Shown: piece after piece, positions 47,877 to 59,562 of the stretch | How positions within the stretch are numbered: position 1 is the stretch's first letter | Layout: every line of letters starts with the position of its first letter | Program-made: the position numbers and the translations under genes | The notes under the pieces: generated by a model | The model's database searches: none | Seen by the model: the letters and a program-made list of their open reading frames with translations, nothing else | What the model was told of the DNA's origin: nothing | NCBI GenBank assembly: GCA_034670405.1 | Contig: JAXDDX010000034.1 | Span: 1,475,501 to 1,539,500 of the forward strand | Length of the DNA stretch: 64,000 nucleotides | From: Hoplostethus atlanticus | Lineage: Eukaryota; Chordata; Actinopteri; Trachichthyiformes; Trachichthyidae | Direction: 5' to 3'

Positions 47877-48998
47877 CCAAACAAATAACATGTAGCCTAT
47901 ATACCAAACGCACACACAGTGAAGTTCATACAGTGGTTCAGTGTAAGACAGCAGCAGGAGCTTGGATTTGAAAGGCAATCACACAGACAGTGAAAGGTGT
48001 GAGGGATCAGCAGGATCAGGAGGGAGCGCAGTCAGCTCCAGTCACAGTTTCTCAGTTGGAGTGTGTGCAGGTGATACAGTGGTAAAGTCAACGGTGAGTA
48101 ACCAGCAATATAAGGTTTTTCAGTATCCGCCTGATACTACGTACTACTGTGTCCCATGAGTTTAAATAATGATTTTATAGCTGAAAACAGTTCACCAATT
48201 ACAAGGTGGGTACACTGAGCATGTCAGCATGTACGCATGCAGTATGTGTAATCAAGTCCAATTAAGTACCTTGCAGCACTTAAACTGGCACATCTGCTGC
48301 CCCTCTACGACACCTTTAGATGAAGCTGGAAGCGGAAGCTCACATTATAGGTGAATCACTAATTTCCCCATTGATAGATGACGATGGTAAGGTTATGCCA
48401 GAGCACAGCAGATAACAACATGACTACACTAATTATTTTTTTCTAATTTCACTCTGTTCGACTCCAAGGACATCGTGATCTCTCTATTCACCTACCACCA
48501 CTTTTCATGGCACCTTGAGACTCAGAAAACACAATGCATGTGAGCTGGCTCCCGCTTCAATAGCTACTGTTTGCTGTCCCGAACCCCCGAGCCATCAGAC
48601 TGCTTAAAACTCAATCCTTCCCTGGCCGTGCCTCAATCTGGGGCTTCTCTCTGGCTATACATGGCCATGCATGCAAGCTCATGCACACACACACATGCTC
48701 AGGGAGAGGAGTGACCGTCAGCCTTAAATCGTCATCACTGTATAGGCTGGTGGAGTTAGAGATTGCCGTGACACACTGAGATACTTCCTAATCCTAATCT
48801 CATGTACCTTTAACAGGTGGACAGGAGCGCACCTGTTCACCAGCAGACAACTCACAGGCTAGCTGTAAGGCTAGGAGGCAAGGAGGGAGAGAAGGAGGGA
48901 GGCTGAGTCTGTCATTCCCAATTACACACACTGCTACCACTCACTTACAACCAACCTGGTTGCCTGTGTATGCAACGTGCAAGGCACCTAAACTGTTA
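47876..48998. other. Non-coding flank between slc1a7 and the transposon nest
   Basis: No gene or recognisable mobile element. Sequence is mixed, with short CA runs. Confidence 0.5.
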
Positions 48999-49690
48999 CA
49001 GTTTTTTACAATTGCTAACAAGCGTTTACCTATACTTAAGATACTTTTTCTAAACTCTTAACACAGCAACACACCTACATCACACAATTAGCCAAATAGT
49101 TAATTTTCTGCTCAAAACCACATTTTGTTAATAAAACACCAACTCTACATTTCAAAATGGAAAAAAACTTTCTCTACATACACTAACTCTATCAAAACAC
49201 GACAAACCCGACTCAATATCACATCATTCTTTCAAAACACTAGCACATGTTTTCTATCCAAGAGGAACATATAGTCAATCATAGCACAACGACTTTCAAA
49301 ATACAAATACAGTTGATGGCATTACAAAAACTGCATTACTTTTCATGTTTCAGTTCTACCTGCATACAATAGACAATATGAAATCCATTGTTTCCTTTTA
49401 CTGTAAACCACTGTTTTGGTTGAGTGTTGAATGTGTGCTTTTTTGGCAACGTACTATCTAAAAGTGAATGAGTCATCTTTACTTTATTGAATGTACAGTA
49501 GAAAACAATAATAGTAAGTGACAGAATTGCTGCAGTAAAAGCTTTATTAGCAACATGAAATTACTGCCATTGATGAACAAAAAATTCAACATACATGGCC
49601 TTTGGTTCCAAATGTGTAAAAATAAAATACACAAATACAGTAAAAAAGGCACAGAAGGGAAAAAACACCAAAATGCACAGTCCTGTTCTA
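48999..49690. mobile_element. Partial Tc1/IS630-type element end, same family as its neighbour
   Basis: After a TA at 48997-48998 the sequence begins CAGTTTTTTACAATTGCTAA, very similar to the end of the element starting at 49691 and in the same orientation. No matching inverted end was found on its right before 49691. It therefore looks like one end of a separate, truncated copy. No transposase codons recognised. Confidence 0.45.
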
Positions 49691-49889
49691 CAGTTTTTTA
49701 CAGTCGCTAACATCCTTTTGTCCAATCTGTAGTTACATTTTCAAAACTCTAAACACAATTAGCACAACATCCGTCTGTTGTGGACCAAACTGTAATCTAT
49801 ACGATCTTCAGCATTTGGCCACATGTTCTCGTCCACATCACATCTTATGTCGTCTCTCGCTATGCACCTAAGATAGAAAGTGTTGCACT

Positions 49890-50050
49890 TAGTGTTGTAG
49901 GGACCAATCTGGCATTTCTGCAGGACCAAACCAGCACTCGAGATTGCACCACACATTGTGATATTTGTTCCTCTCTGACCCGACACATCAACGGTGGCCC
50001 TTTTCCCGATGACGTTTCTTCCCCGCCGACGTGTTGTTGCCAGGTTAAAC
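49890..50050 (-). pseudogene. Transposase fragment (IS630/Tc1-type DDE_3)
   Basis: The - strand reads FNLATTRRRGRNVIGKRATV, then SGQRGTNITMCGAISSAGLV, then QKCQIGPYNT. This is the pattern around the first catalytic strands of a teleost IS630-Tc1 family in which RG-NITMCAAIS and GPYNT are conserved. The reading frame goes on to a stop near 49759 but the family pattern is lost. N-terminus and later catalytic residues are absent. Confidence 0.7.
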
Positions 50051-50328
50051 CCTGCCTCTTCACGTGGGGTCTGATTAGCCTCCTACTCCATGACTCTCTG
50101 AAAAAAATCAAACACAGTATGTGTAAATGCTTTTCAGTATGTCCTACTGTATGTACTGTAACCCATGTTTACATGTAGAGTAGCATAGTGTAAAACTCAC
50201 TATAGAACAAGACATATTGGATAGACACCATACCTGGACGTATTGGTGCCGGTGCTGGTGACCCGCTCACTGTTCCTTTCAAAAGGAACTGTGTACAACT
50301 GTTTCATTCAAACTCTGTGTTTGGTCTA

Positions 50329-50752
50329 TGTGGCAGACTGGGGGGTGTGGTTGGGCAGATGGCTGGAGGCGGGGGGCGGAGTCGGGCCGGCAGGCGGGTT
50401 CGCCCTGCCCCGACACCGGCTGCAGCCCATCGCGACTGAGTGGGGACTAATATCTGTTGTGCATGTGTGTCTCCCCCATGTCAGTGAGCCGGGAACACGG
50501 AGCGAGCGGGGCGAGTGAGAGAGAGAGCGAGAGAGCGAGCGGCTCGAGAGAGAGAGAGAGCGAGCGAGTGAGAGAGAGAGCGAGAGAGAGAGAGAGCGGA
50601 CGGTTCCCGCCGAGAGCGGAGGGGGCGAGAGAGCCCTGTGTGTGCGAGTGTGTTTATGTATATATTCTGTGTGGACAATAAACGGCGTTGCTGCCAGTGA
50701 ACCCCACCACAAGTCTCCGCCTCTGCCTACCCGTAGCAGCATCGTTGCTACA
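50329..50752 (+). repeat. 5' LTR of the Gmr1-like element
   Basis: 424 bp from TGTGGCAGACTGG to CATCGTTGCTACA. It has a GAGA-rich block in the middle, a TATATATTC segment and an AATAAA signal near 50679. It is longer than the other LTR only within the GA-rich block. Confidence 0.92.
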
Positions 50753-50753
50753 G

Positions 50754-50771
50754 TGGGGGCTCGTCCGGGAT
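50754..50771 (+). other. Primer-binding site, tRNA-Pro type
   Basis: TGGGGGCTCGTCCGGGAT starts two bases after the 5' LTR and equals the tRNA-Pro primer site of murine leukaemia virus as I know it. It marks where minus-strand DNA synthesis would start. Confidence 0.85.
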
Positions 50772-53700
50772 ATGGCAGAGGCATCCCCACTGGAGAACCT
50801 GGTGGGCCGACTGGTGGCCATGCAGGAGGCGCAGGCGGCGGTCCTGCAACAGCAGACCCAGACCCTGCAGCAACAGACCCAGACGCTCCTCGCCGTGGCA
50901 CAGGTGGCGTCCGAAGAGCGCGGCGCGGTGCGGGAGGCGCTCCGGGACCGCAGCGCGGATCGGCCCGCCGCCCCGCCGCCGATCAGCCTCCAGCGGATGA
51001 CCGGCGAGGATGACGCGGAGGCCTTCCTCGCCACCTTCGAGCTGTCGGCGGACGTGGGCAGGTGGTCCCCGGAGGAGCAGGTCATACGGCTGCTGCCCCT
51101 GCTCACCGGGGAGGCCCAGCTCGCCGTCCACGGCCTGCCGGCGGCGGCTCGGAGGGACTACAACACGGTGAGGAAGGCCATCCTCGACCGGCTGGGGCTG
51201 ACGCCGGAGGGGCACCGCCAGAGGTTCCGGGGTCTGGCGTACGGGGGGGGCCGGGCGGCCCTTCGTTTATGCCCAGCAGCTGCTGGACGCGGTCCGGCGG
51301 TGGCTGCAGCCGGAGGCCAACACGCGGGAAGGCATGATGGAGATAGTGGCCATGGAGCAGTTCCTGGAGGGGCTCCCGGCCCGCACGGCCGCCTGGGTCC
51401 GCCGCCACCCCGGAGAAGGCCCTTCGTCCCGGCTCCGGTCTCCCGGCCCCTCCCCGAAGCTGGGCGGCGCTCTACTAACCCGTTCGTGTCCTCTTTTTCT
51501 CCGCAGGTTCCCACTCACGGGGTCGGGGCAGGCCCACAGACGGTGACTCAGGCGCCTGGGCAGGAGTGTTGGCGGTGCGGGCGGCTCGGACACTTCCGCA
51601 GGGAGTGCCCCCTGATGGAAGTGGGGCAGGTGGTCCGGGTTGCCGGCCCGCCGGACTCCTCCCCTGGTCTGGAGGGGACCTACCGGATCCCGGTAAGGAT
51701 CCAAGGGGGTAGACACCAGGCTTTGCTGGACTCTGGCTGCACGCAGACCATGATCCATCAAAGCCTGGTTCGTCCCGGGGCGTTGGTGGAGGCGGCGTGG
51801 GTGAATATTAGGTGCGTGCATGGGGATATTCACACATATCCGGTGGTCCCAGTGGAAATTAGATACCGAGGGAAAAAGCATACGGTGAAGGCCGCGGTTA
51901 GTTCCCGCCTGTCGCACCCCTTGTTATTTGGCACCGATTGGCCGGGGTTTACTACACTAGCGAGAGAAACTGCGGGGGTGCGTTCACGGCCGTTAGGGAA
52001 ATGTGAGTGCTGCGCGGCGCTCAGTGGTGACGCGGGGTCTTCCGACGCTGGCGAGGGGGGCGGGACGGAGGAGCCGCGTCAGGCGGCTTCCCCGGCCCCG
52101 GTAGTCCATCCCACGGAAGATTTTCCGCTCGAGCAGTCTCGTGACGACACCCTACGCTTTGCCTTCGACCGAGTGATGCAAATTGACGGTCAAAAGGTGC
52201 GCCCTGACGCCGCGCTCGCTCACCCATACTTTTCGGTAATTAGGGACAGACTATATAGAGTGAGCCGTGACACTCAGTCCGGGGAGGAAATCACCCAGTT
52301 GTTGGTGCCGAAGAGCCGTCGGGAAATGCTTTTCCAGGCGGCTCACCATAACCCAATGGCTGGGCACCTCGGATATGATAAAACACTACAGCGGATAATG
52401 GCCCGCTTCTATTGGCCGGGCATTTGGGCGGACGTGCGGAGGTGGTGCGCCGCCTGTCCCGAATGCCAGCTCGTTAATCATCCGGCCACCCCAAAAGCGC
52501 CATTGCGCCCGCTTCCCCTAGTTGAGGTACCGTTTGAAAGACTTGGTATGGACCTCATCGGGCCATTAGACCGCAGTGCACGGGGATATCGCTTTGTACT
52601 AGTCCTGGTGGATTATGCAACGCGATATCCGGAGGCAGTGCCATTGCGCAACATCTCCGCCAAGAGTGTTGCGCAAGCGCTGTTTCAGGTCATCTCCCGA
52701 GTTGGAATCCCTAAAGAGATTCTAACTGACCAGGGCACCTCGTTTATGTCACGAACACTTCGGGAACTATACGAACTATTAGGCGTCCGCTCAATCCGGA
52801 CCAGCGTGTACCACCCCCAGACCGACGGTCTGGTGGAACGGTTTAATAAAACGCTGAAAAACATGGTTCGTAAGTTCGTGCACGACGATAGCCGAAATTG
52901 GGATAAATGGCTGGACCCTCTGTTGTTTGCAGTGCGGGAGGTCCCCCAGGCCTCCACGGGATTTTCTCCCTTTGAGCTCCTGTATGGCAGGAGACCCCGG
53001 GGGGTGCTGGACCTAGTTAAAGAAAGCTGGGAGGAAGGTCCCAGCACCAGTAAGAACGAAATTCAGTACGTTATGGACCTGCGAGCAAAACTCCACACGC
53101 TGGGACAGCTGTCACGTGAGAATTTGCTCCAGGCCCAGGAACGTCAACGTCGGCTGTATGACAGAGGGGCGCGGCTAAGACAATTCGCACCGGGAGATAA
53201 AGTGCTTTTATTGCTCCCTTCATCTAGCTCTAAATTGCTCGCCAGGTGGCAAGGGCCCTTTGTGGTCACACGGCGGGTGGGCGATGTCGATTATGAGGTT
53301 GAGCGTACCGACAGGGGCGGAGCAACACAAACTTATCACGTCAACCTCCTAAAAGCGTGGAGGGAGGCGGAGTCCGCCTCACTGGCCACCTCGGTGATTG
53401 AGAGAGATGAGTTGGGTCCGGAGGTTCCAAAATCGGCCAATCCAGCCCCGACCCTTTGTAATAACCATCTCTCACCGAGCCAGGGCGCGGACGTGGCCGC
53501 CTTACAGCGGCGTTTTGCTGACGTGTTTTCTCCCCTGCCGGGGCGTACGACGCTTATACACCACCACATAGACACCACCCCCGGAGTAAAAACACGTACC
53601 CGGCCGTATCGGCTGCCCGAGCATAAGCGTAAAATCGTGCAGGCGGAATTGAAGGCCATGCTGGAGATGGGGATAATAGAAGAGTCCCACAGCGACTGGT

Positions 53701-54850
53701 GCAGCCCCATCGTGCTTGTCCTCAAGTCCGATGGGTCCATCCGGTTCTGCGTGGACTACCGCAGGGTGAACGAGGTATCCAAATTCGACGCCTACCCAAT
53801 GCCCCGGGTCGACGAGCTACTAGATCGGTTAGGCAACGCTCGCTTTTTTACGACGCTGGATCTAACCAAGGGCTACTGGCAGATTCCCTTGTCGCCAGAG
53901 TCCAGGGAGAAAACGGCTTTCTCTACTCCGTACGGTTTGTACCAGTTTGTGACACTTCCGTTCGGCTTGTTCGGTGCCCCAGCCACGTTCCAGCGCCTCA
54001 TGGACCGGGTGCTGCGCCCACACGCTGCATACGCCGCTGCCTACCTGGATGATGTTATCATCCACAGTGACAACTGGGAGCGGCACATGCAGCAGGTGGA
54101 AGCGGTGCTCGAGTCCCTGAGGCAGGCGGGGCTCACGGCCAACCCGAAGAAGTGCGCGGTTGGACGGAGGGAGGTACGGTATCTGGGGTACCACTTGGGA
54201 GGAGGGCAGGTGCGGCCCCAGATAGAGAAGACCGCAGCGCTTGCGACCTGCCCGAGACCCAAGACGAAAAAAGAGGTGAAGCGGTTCTTGGGGCTGGCGG
54301 GCTACTACCGGAGGTTCGTCGCGGACTTCTCGGAACTGACCAGCCCCCTGACCGACCTAACCCGAAAAGGTGCGTCAGATCCGGTCCAGTGGACGGTGCG
54401 GTGCCAACAGGCGTTTGATGGTGTAAAATTGGCCCTCTGTGGGGAATCTGTGTTGCATATGCCTGACTTCTCTCTCCCTTTCTGTCTCCAGACTGACGCA
54501 TCGGGCAGAGGGCTGGGAGCCGTTTTGTCCCAGCAGGTGGAGGGGGTTGACCGCCCGGTGCTGTACCTTAGCCGAAAACTCGCAGACCGCGAGACTAGGT
54601 ACAGCACCGTGGAGAAGGAGTGTCTGGCCATCAAGTAGGCGGTCAGCACCCTCCGGTACTACCTCCTGGGACGCTCTTTCACCCTCTGGTCGGACCATGC
54701 CCCGCTGCAGTGGCTCCACCGCATGAAAGATACCAACGCGCGGATCACCCGTTGGTACCTGGCCCTCCAGCCCTTTAAGTTCAAGGTGATCCATAGGCCG
54801 GGGGCGCAGATGGTGGTTGCCGACTTTCTCTCCCGCTCCCCGGGGGGCGG
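50772..54850 (+). pseudogene. Gag-Pol of the Gmr1-like retrotransposon (fossil)
   Basis: The likely start MAEASPLENLVGRLVAMQEA follows the primer site. Domains by position: coiled-coil-like glutamine-rich gag N-terminus from 50800, CCHC knuckle CWRCGRLGHFRRECP near 51566-51610, aspartic protease LLDSGC near 51724. Next comes the integrase zinc finger (HLGYDKT to CPECQ, about 52340-52470) and its catalytic core with MDLIGP, TDQGTSF and LVERFN, ending in a WQGPF module near 53250. RT follows, with LDLTKGYWQIPL and AAYLDDV near 54040. RNase H starts at TDASGRGLGAVL near 54495 and finishes with ADFLSRSPG near 54840. Gag and pol are in one frame over most of the length, but the element has about two or three breaks and is treated as a fossil. 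Confidence 0.88.
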
Positions 54851-54910
54851 GGGGGGGGGAGTGGGTCGTCGGCCGGACGGCTCCCCGGCCTACGTCGGGC
54901 GGTGGGGGTA

Positions 54911-55280
54911 TGTGGCAGACTGGGGGGTGTGGTTGGGCAGATGGCTGGAGGCGGGGGGCGGAGTCGGGCCGGCAGGCGGGTTCGCCCTGCCCCGACACCG
55001 GCTGCAGCCCATCGCGACTGAGTGGGGACTAATATCTGTTGTGCATGTGTGTCTCCCCCATGTCAGTGAGCCGGGAACACGGAGCGAGCGGGCGAGTGAG
55101 AGAGAGAGCGAGCGAGAGAGCGAGCGGACGGTTCCCGCCGAGAGCGGAGGGGGCGAGAGAGCCCTGTGTGTGCGAGTGTGTTTATGTATATATTCTGTGT
55201 GGACAATAAACGGCGTTGCTGCCAGTGAACCCCACCACAAGTCTCCGCCTCTGCCTACCCGTAGCAGCATCGTTGCTACA
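54911..55280 (+). repeat. 3' LTR of the Gmr1-like element
   Basis: 370 bp, same edges and same sequence as the 5' LTR apart from a shorter GA-rich block. The preceding GGGCGGTGGGGGTA could serve as polypurine tract. Confidence 0.92.
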
Positions 55281-55887
55281 GTCTATTTTACACAACTTAA
55301 ATCAGCTATTTCTCAATGTTTCAGTGATCTGTTCATTCCAAAATGCTTATCAGCTGTTCAATAAAGCTTTTGAGCTGCTGTTGTTGCAGAAGTAGAGGCT
55401 TTATACTATATTTAAGGTTTTGAACATTAGGTTTTCATTTCTGGCATGCTGTGTGCAAGCATTTGTAAATAAGACAAGAAAGATCCATAATTTTGGTATT
55501 GGGTAAGCTTGTATGTAAAGAAAATCTAAGCATTTTAGAAACGTGTTAATTGACTGCATATTCTGTGAATATAACATGAATTGTGTTAATGGTAAGGTCC
55601 ACAACTGAGTTGTGTTTAGAGTTTTGAAAATGTGACTACAGATTGGACAAACGGATGTTAGCGATTGTAAAAAACTGTAACTGCGTACCAGGTTTGCAGG
55701 TTTGCAGGTTCTCCCCATGTCTGCCTTGCAGTCAGGTGGACTGGAGACCGTCTAAATGCATTAATACTATTTCACCCAGGGTCTGCTATGTTCACAAACA
55801 AATACTTCCAGATGCAATCAAGCCCAAATGTGCAGTAATATATCCACATAATCACTCACACATGCAAGGAGACACTCGTACATGCAT

Positions 55888-55888
<1 letters not shown>

Positions 55889-55927
<39 letters not shown>
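55889..55927. repeat. (CA)n microsatellite
   Basis: 39-base CA tract 210 bp beyond the end of the interrupted Tc1/IS630 element. Confidence 0.95.
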
Positions 55928-55932
<5 letters not shown>

Positions 55933-58900
55933 AACGAAGGAAGTAATCATCTACTAAATGAAACATCTACTTAATGTCTCTTAATAATAGAATACAATAA
56001 AAGAAGGTGCATGTGGCAGTTGGGAGTACTTCATTCCGAACATGGACTGTAGTCAGGTTATTGGCCATTGGGAGTCTGGGTATCACCCTGCCACACCTGC
56101 CTTAATTGGCTTAATTGGCAAAGAAACCGCCTCCCACCAGGAGACCCTTATTGTACCTAGTCTAAAATTACTTCATCAAATCTGCTGTAAAGCCTTCCTG
56201 GAGGTAGGGAGATGAATATGATGATATGATGAATGCATGTATGTACACGGTCCAATTAAGGAACAAGCAACAGGAAACAATCAGAGGTGTGTGTGTGCTT
56301 GTTTGCATGTACGTGTGCATGTATGTATGTGTGTGTGGGTATTGTTTCCTGTAGTTATATCTGCATAATTGAGTGCCCAGTGTGTTTATTCTCCTCTGTC
56401 TCTCACATTTACAGTCACACCTAGGGACATTTTAGAGTCAATCCATTTCTTTCTTGATGATGAGACACATGAGACACATTCCCACATACATATGCCTACT
56501 CCTCCAATGGCAACTTCCTCTGCAGTCATACTTTGGGGTCATGAAACAAATCTATATATCAATGTGTTCATACGACCCCAGTATATCAACGTATATAATT
56601 TCTCCAAACATTTTTAGCAATTTTCAATTGCTTTACATTGTGGTCAGTTATGAGAGTTATGAGAGTTTAAAACATGGGAGATGATGTCGGCTACAGTGGG
56701 AGATTAAAAATGACAAAATTGGCGATGCAAAGCTTTGAATTTGGATATCAATTTTTCGGGTCTTCTTTTTTTCTACACCTAAAGATAAACAAAAAAATTA
56801 AAGTCATATTTGTTCTGCAGTCCTTCACACAATCTAACCTGTAATATTTGGCAAATCAGCAAATTGTCCTTGGCGGTAAAGCCTGCACATGGTTCTTGTT
56901 GAAAGGTTGTGCATGTAACTAGTGATCACAAAACAGGCTCATTTGAAGAGTTTCGAATCGTTGAATAGTGCTTCAAAGTGCTAAAATGTTAAAAAAACAA
57001 AATATCAAAAAAGATGTGCCTCTATGCAGCATTTTGTGTGTCTCATAACATTTATCAAGAGGTGTTTTTTTTGCACACTGCATTGTCTGCAAACACATGT
57101 TGTAAAACAGGACTGGAGGCTAGCATACCATTAATACCAGAAAACGCCGGCAGGTGTCATGTCCTGCAGGGGCCGACCTGACCGGTGTCGGAAGAGACAG
57201 CGCACGTGTAGAAAAACAGGCTTTTGTAGAGGTAGTGATGGACTGAGACAGAGAGCGAGAGAGGTAGAGAGTGAGAGGGGAATAAAGAAGATGTGAGAGA
57301 GGGACCAGGGGAGGGAAAGTGACAGGAAAGGGAAAATTAGTTAGATAGATACATAAATAGATGAAGAGAGAGAGAGAGTTCAGTAATAGTAGTATAATGG
57401 AAGCAATAATAGATGAGTAAACTGGCTGGTTTCACCATCCCAGATCTAATCCACAGGCCTAATACACCCTGTACACCCCGGCCTCATCATCATCCTGATT
57501 ATACTGAAAACCTGAACAATACAGACAGCTTGTTTCATTTCCATTAACAACACTGGCCCACGTTCCCCACATGGGGGGAAAACCAGAGGCTTTCCTATTA
57601 TGTTAACATAACAAGCTTTCACATGATGGATGATATTACTCTAATTGTAATCCCAGATGCCACAGCTGCTGCGGGGCTGCTGTGTAATCCCTGATTGGGC
57701 TCCAGCATGCCTGTCGTCTGCGGCAAAAGACGCGGACGCGCAGAGTCAGCCCTAGTCGGAAAATGCTAATCAGTAATGAAGATTTCTGGGAATTTCACCG
57801 CGGTCTCGTCGAAACAGCTCCTCAACCTCGCCGCCCTCAGCGCTGCTCCCTGTGGAGAATGATGTTGCCACGCTGCAGGCTTTGTTGTGGTATGGTACGG
57901 TAAGGGACACGGGGAATTCACGCACAACCAGGATGTTTTGTGGTGGTAATTCTAATGATGGTTGCAGCTATCCCATGTCCGATCCTATCCTGTAAGACGT
58001 CCAGGTCAGGAAAAGGAGCATCAATGAAGAGCTATTGTATTGAGTTGCTGAGGTTAGGCTGAGCAACTGATTAAATGTGTTTTGACCTGAAAGTGTTGTG
58101 TAGTAAGAGCAGATATGTCATGTGACCTAATGGGAAGAGGATGAATAAGAGGTTTGCTGGCCTTGGTCAGGCAGAGAAGACCAGTGCTTGTTGGTCTGTT
58201 GTATGCCTGCATGCAAGGACTGCAACATACAACTTCCAGACTCCGACAATTTCCTGCGCCGTGGCACACTTTTCCACAACGTACCGATGGGAAATTGGGA
58301 AATTATTTCTCTGACTGATGTTAATCCGCTCCATAAAAGCCACTAAATTTCCGTTAGACCACTACCAGACCCTGAAAGCTGACCAGCCCCTCTCAGAGAT
58401 GTCCCCAACGATAACAATAATAAAAACACATTTCATTATAGTGAGTTTGAATTTAGTTGCAAAGTTGTGTAAAAAAAAAAGAAGAGCATTAACAAAAAGA
58501 GTTGTGAATGATGACCGGCGAAATGATTCACACTCCTGTTAGCAAGACGGAAGCAAAAAACACATTACAGTGAGTAGGAGGGCACAGCACGGTGTGGTCA
58601 GCATTATCTATCATCTGGCACAGCAGTGATGGAGGATGTTTACCAGTGATGGGGGAGGAAAGACGGATGGCAGGGAGAGGTGGTGGGAGGGGGAGGATAG
58701 TGTGTGCAGTGGGGGTCGGCAGCAGGGGTCGTGTCACTGCTCTGATCGTTTGCTTCTCACATCCACGCGAGGCGAGAGGAGGCCGGACCTCAGCCTGAAG
58801 AGTGCAGGGCGGTTAAACACGCGGGGTGAAATTGAGGTTGCATGTGTGTGTATTCCGCACTTGTGTGTGCATGTGTGTTACTGCGTGCATGTGTGTGTAT

Positions 58901-59325
58901 TTGTGTGCGAGCGGTGTTTACGAAACAAGTAGGTGTGCGTTTTCTCTCGACCGCGTCCCTCCACAATCCCCCCGTCACTGTCAAATAATCCCCTTTTCTT
59001 TTTCCCCTGTTTCTGGATTGGATTGGCAGAGATAATCTGGGATTAGAGCGAGCAGTCAGGCCTGGTGCGCTCCTCATTCATTTAGACCGACAGACGTGTT
59101 CGACATCCACAGGTCATCTGCTGTGCGCCTCAACATATTCCATTCCATATCATCTCAGGGTGAATTGGTGCGTTGCGTGCTAAACTGAGCAGAGCAAAGC
59201 GGTGAGGTTGCTGTCTGCCAGACAGTAGCGGAGGAGTCAATTCCATCATCCGTAATAATAATGATTGTTGTGGCTTAATCATTCCAGCTCTGAACCGTTT
59301 GAGGAAACAATTATGTCTTATGTTG

Positions 59326-59327
<2 letters not shown>

Positions 59328-59384
<57 letters not shown>
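59328..59384. repeat. (TG)n microsatellite
   Basis: 57-base TG tract; a CA tract follows 133 bp downstream, so the two could pair as a hairpin. Confidence 0.95.
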
Positions 59385-59386
<2 letters not shown>

Positions 59387-59514
59387 GAGAGTGTAGAGAG
59401 GAGTGAAAATTAATAAGGGAGGAGTGAAAATCAAGACAGGAGATGAACTCTTTCTCTCTCTCCTTCCTCCTCCTATTTATTTTTCTATCTCTCTCTCTGT
59501 CATGCTCTCTATCG

Positions 59515-59516
<2 letters not shown>

Positions 59517-59560
<44 letters not shown>
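59517..59560. repeat. (CA)22 microsatellite
   Basis: 44-base CA tract, inverted relative to the TG tract at 59328-59384. Confidence 0.95.

Positions 59561-59562
<2 letters not shown>

Larger units (their letters stand above)
50329..55280 (+). mobile_element. Gmr1-like Ty3/Gypsy LTR retrotransposon with integrase upstream of RT
   Basis: A 4952-bp element with LTRs at 50329-50752 and 54911-55280, flanked by the 5-bp duplication GTCTA (50324-50328, 55281-55285). Domain order on the + strand is gag zinc knuckle, protease, integrase, reverse transcriptase, RNase H. The proteins are Gypsy-type, but integrase before RT is the Copia order. In Ty3/Gypsy this is known from Gmr1-like elements, first described from Atlantic cod. 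LTRs look identical except for length of a GA-rich tract, so the insertion is recent. It is nearly whole, with about two or three small breaks. GC content is much higher than the surrounding AT-rich DNA. Confidence 0.93.
49691..55677 (-). mobile_element. Tc1/IS630-superfamily transposon interrupted by an LTR retrotransposon
   Basis: The left end CAGTTTTTTACAGTCGCTAA and the right end (reverse complement CAGTTTTTTACAATCGCTAA) match over about 66 bases with a handful of differences, and each is flanked by TA (49689-49690, 55678-55679). Within the left half the - strand encodes a DDE_3-type transposase fragment. The Gmr1-like element (50329-55280) sits inside, so the original transposon was only about 1.0 kb and already a deletion derivative. 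TIR divergence suggests it is older than the LTR insertion. Confidence 0.8.

Noticed and set aside
47962-48159. Short + strand frame ending PPDTTYYCVP, resembling the end of an immunoglobulin V domain
   Set aside because: No first cysteine/tryptophan framework, no recombination signal and no neighbouring V segments; most likely chance.
50654-51917. Long - strand frames across the retrotransposon gag region
   Set aside because: Shadows of the GC-rich + strand coding sequence, with proline/arginine-rich content and no family pattern.
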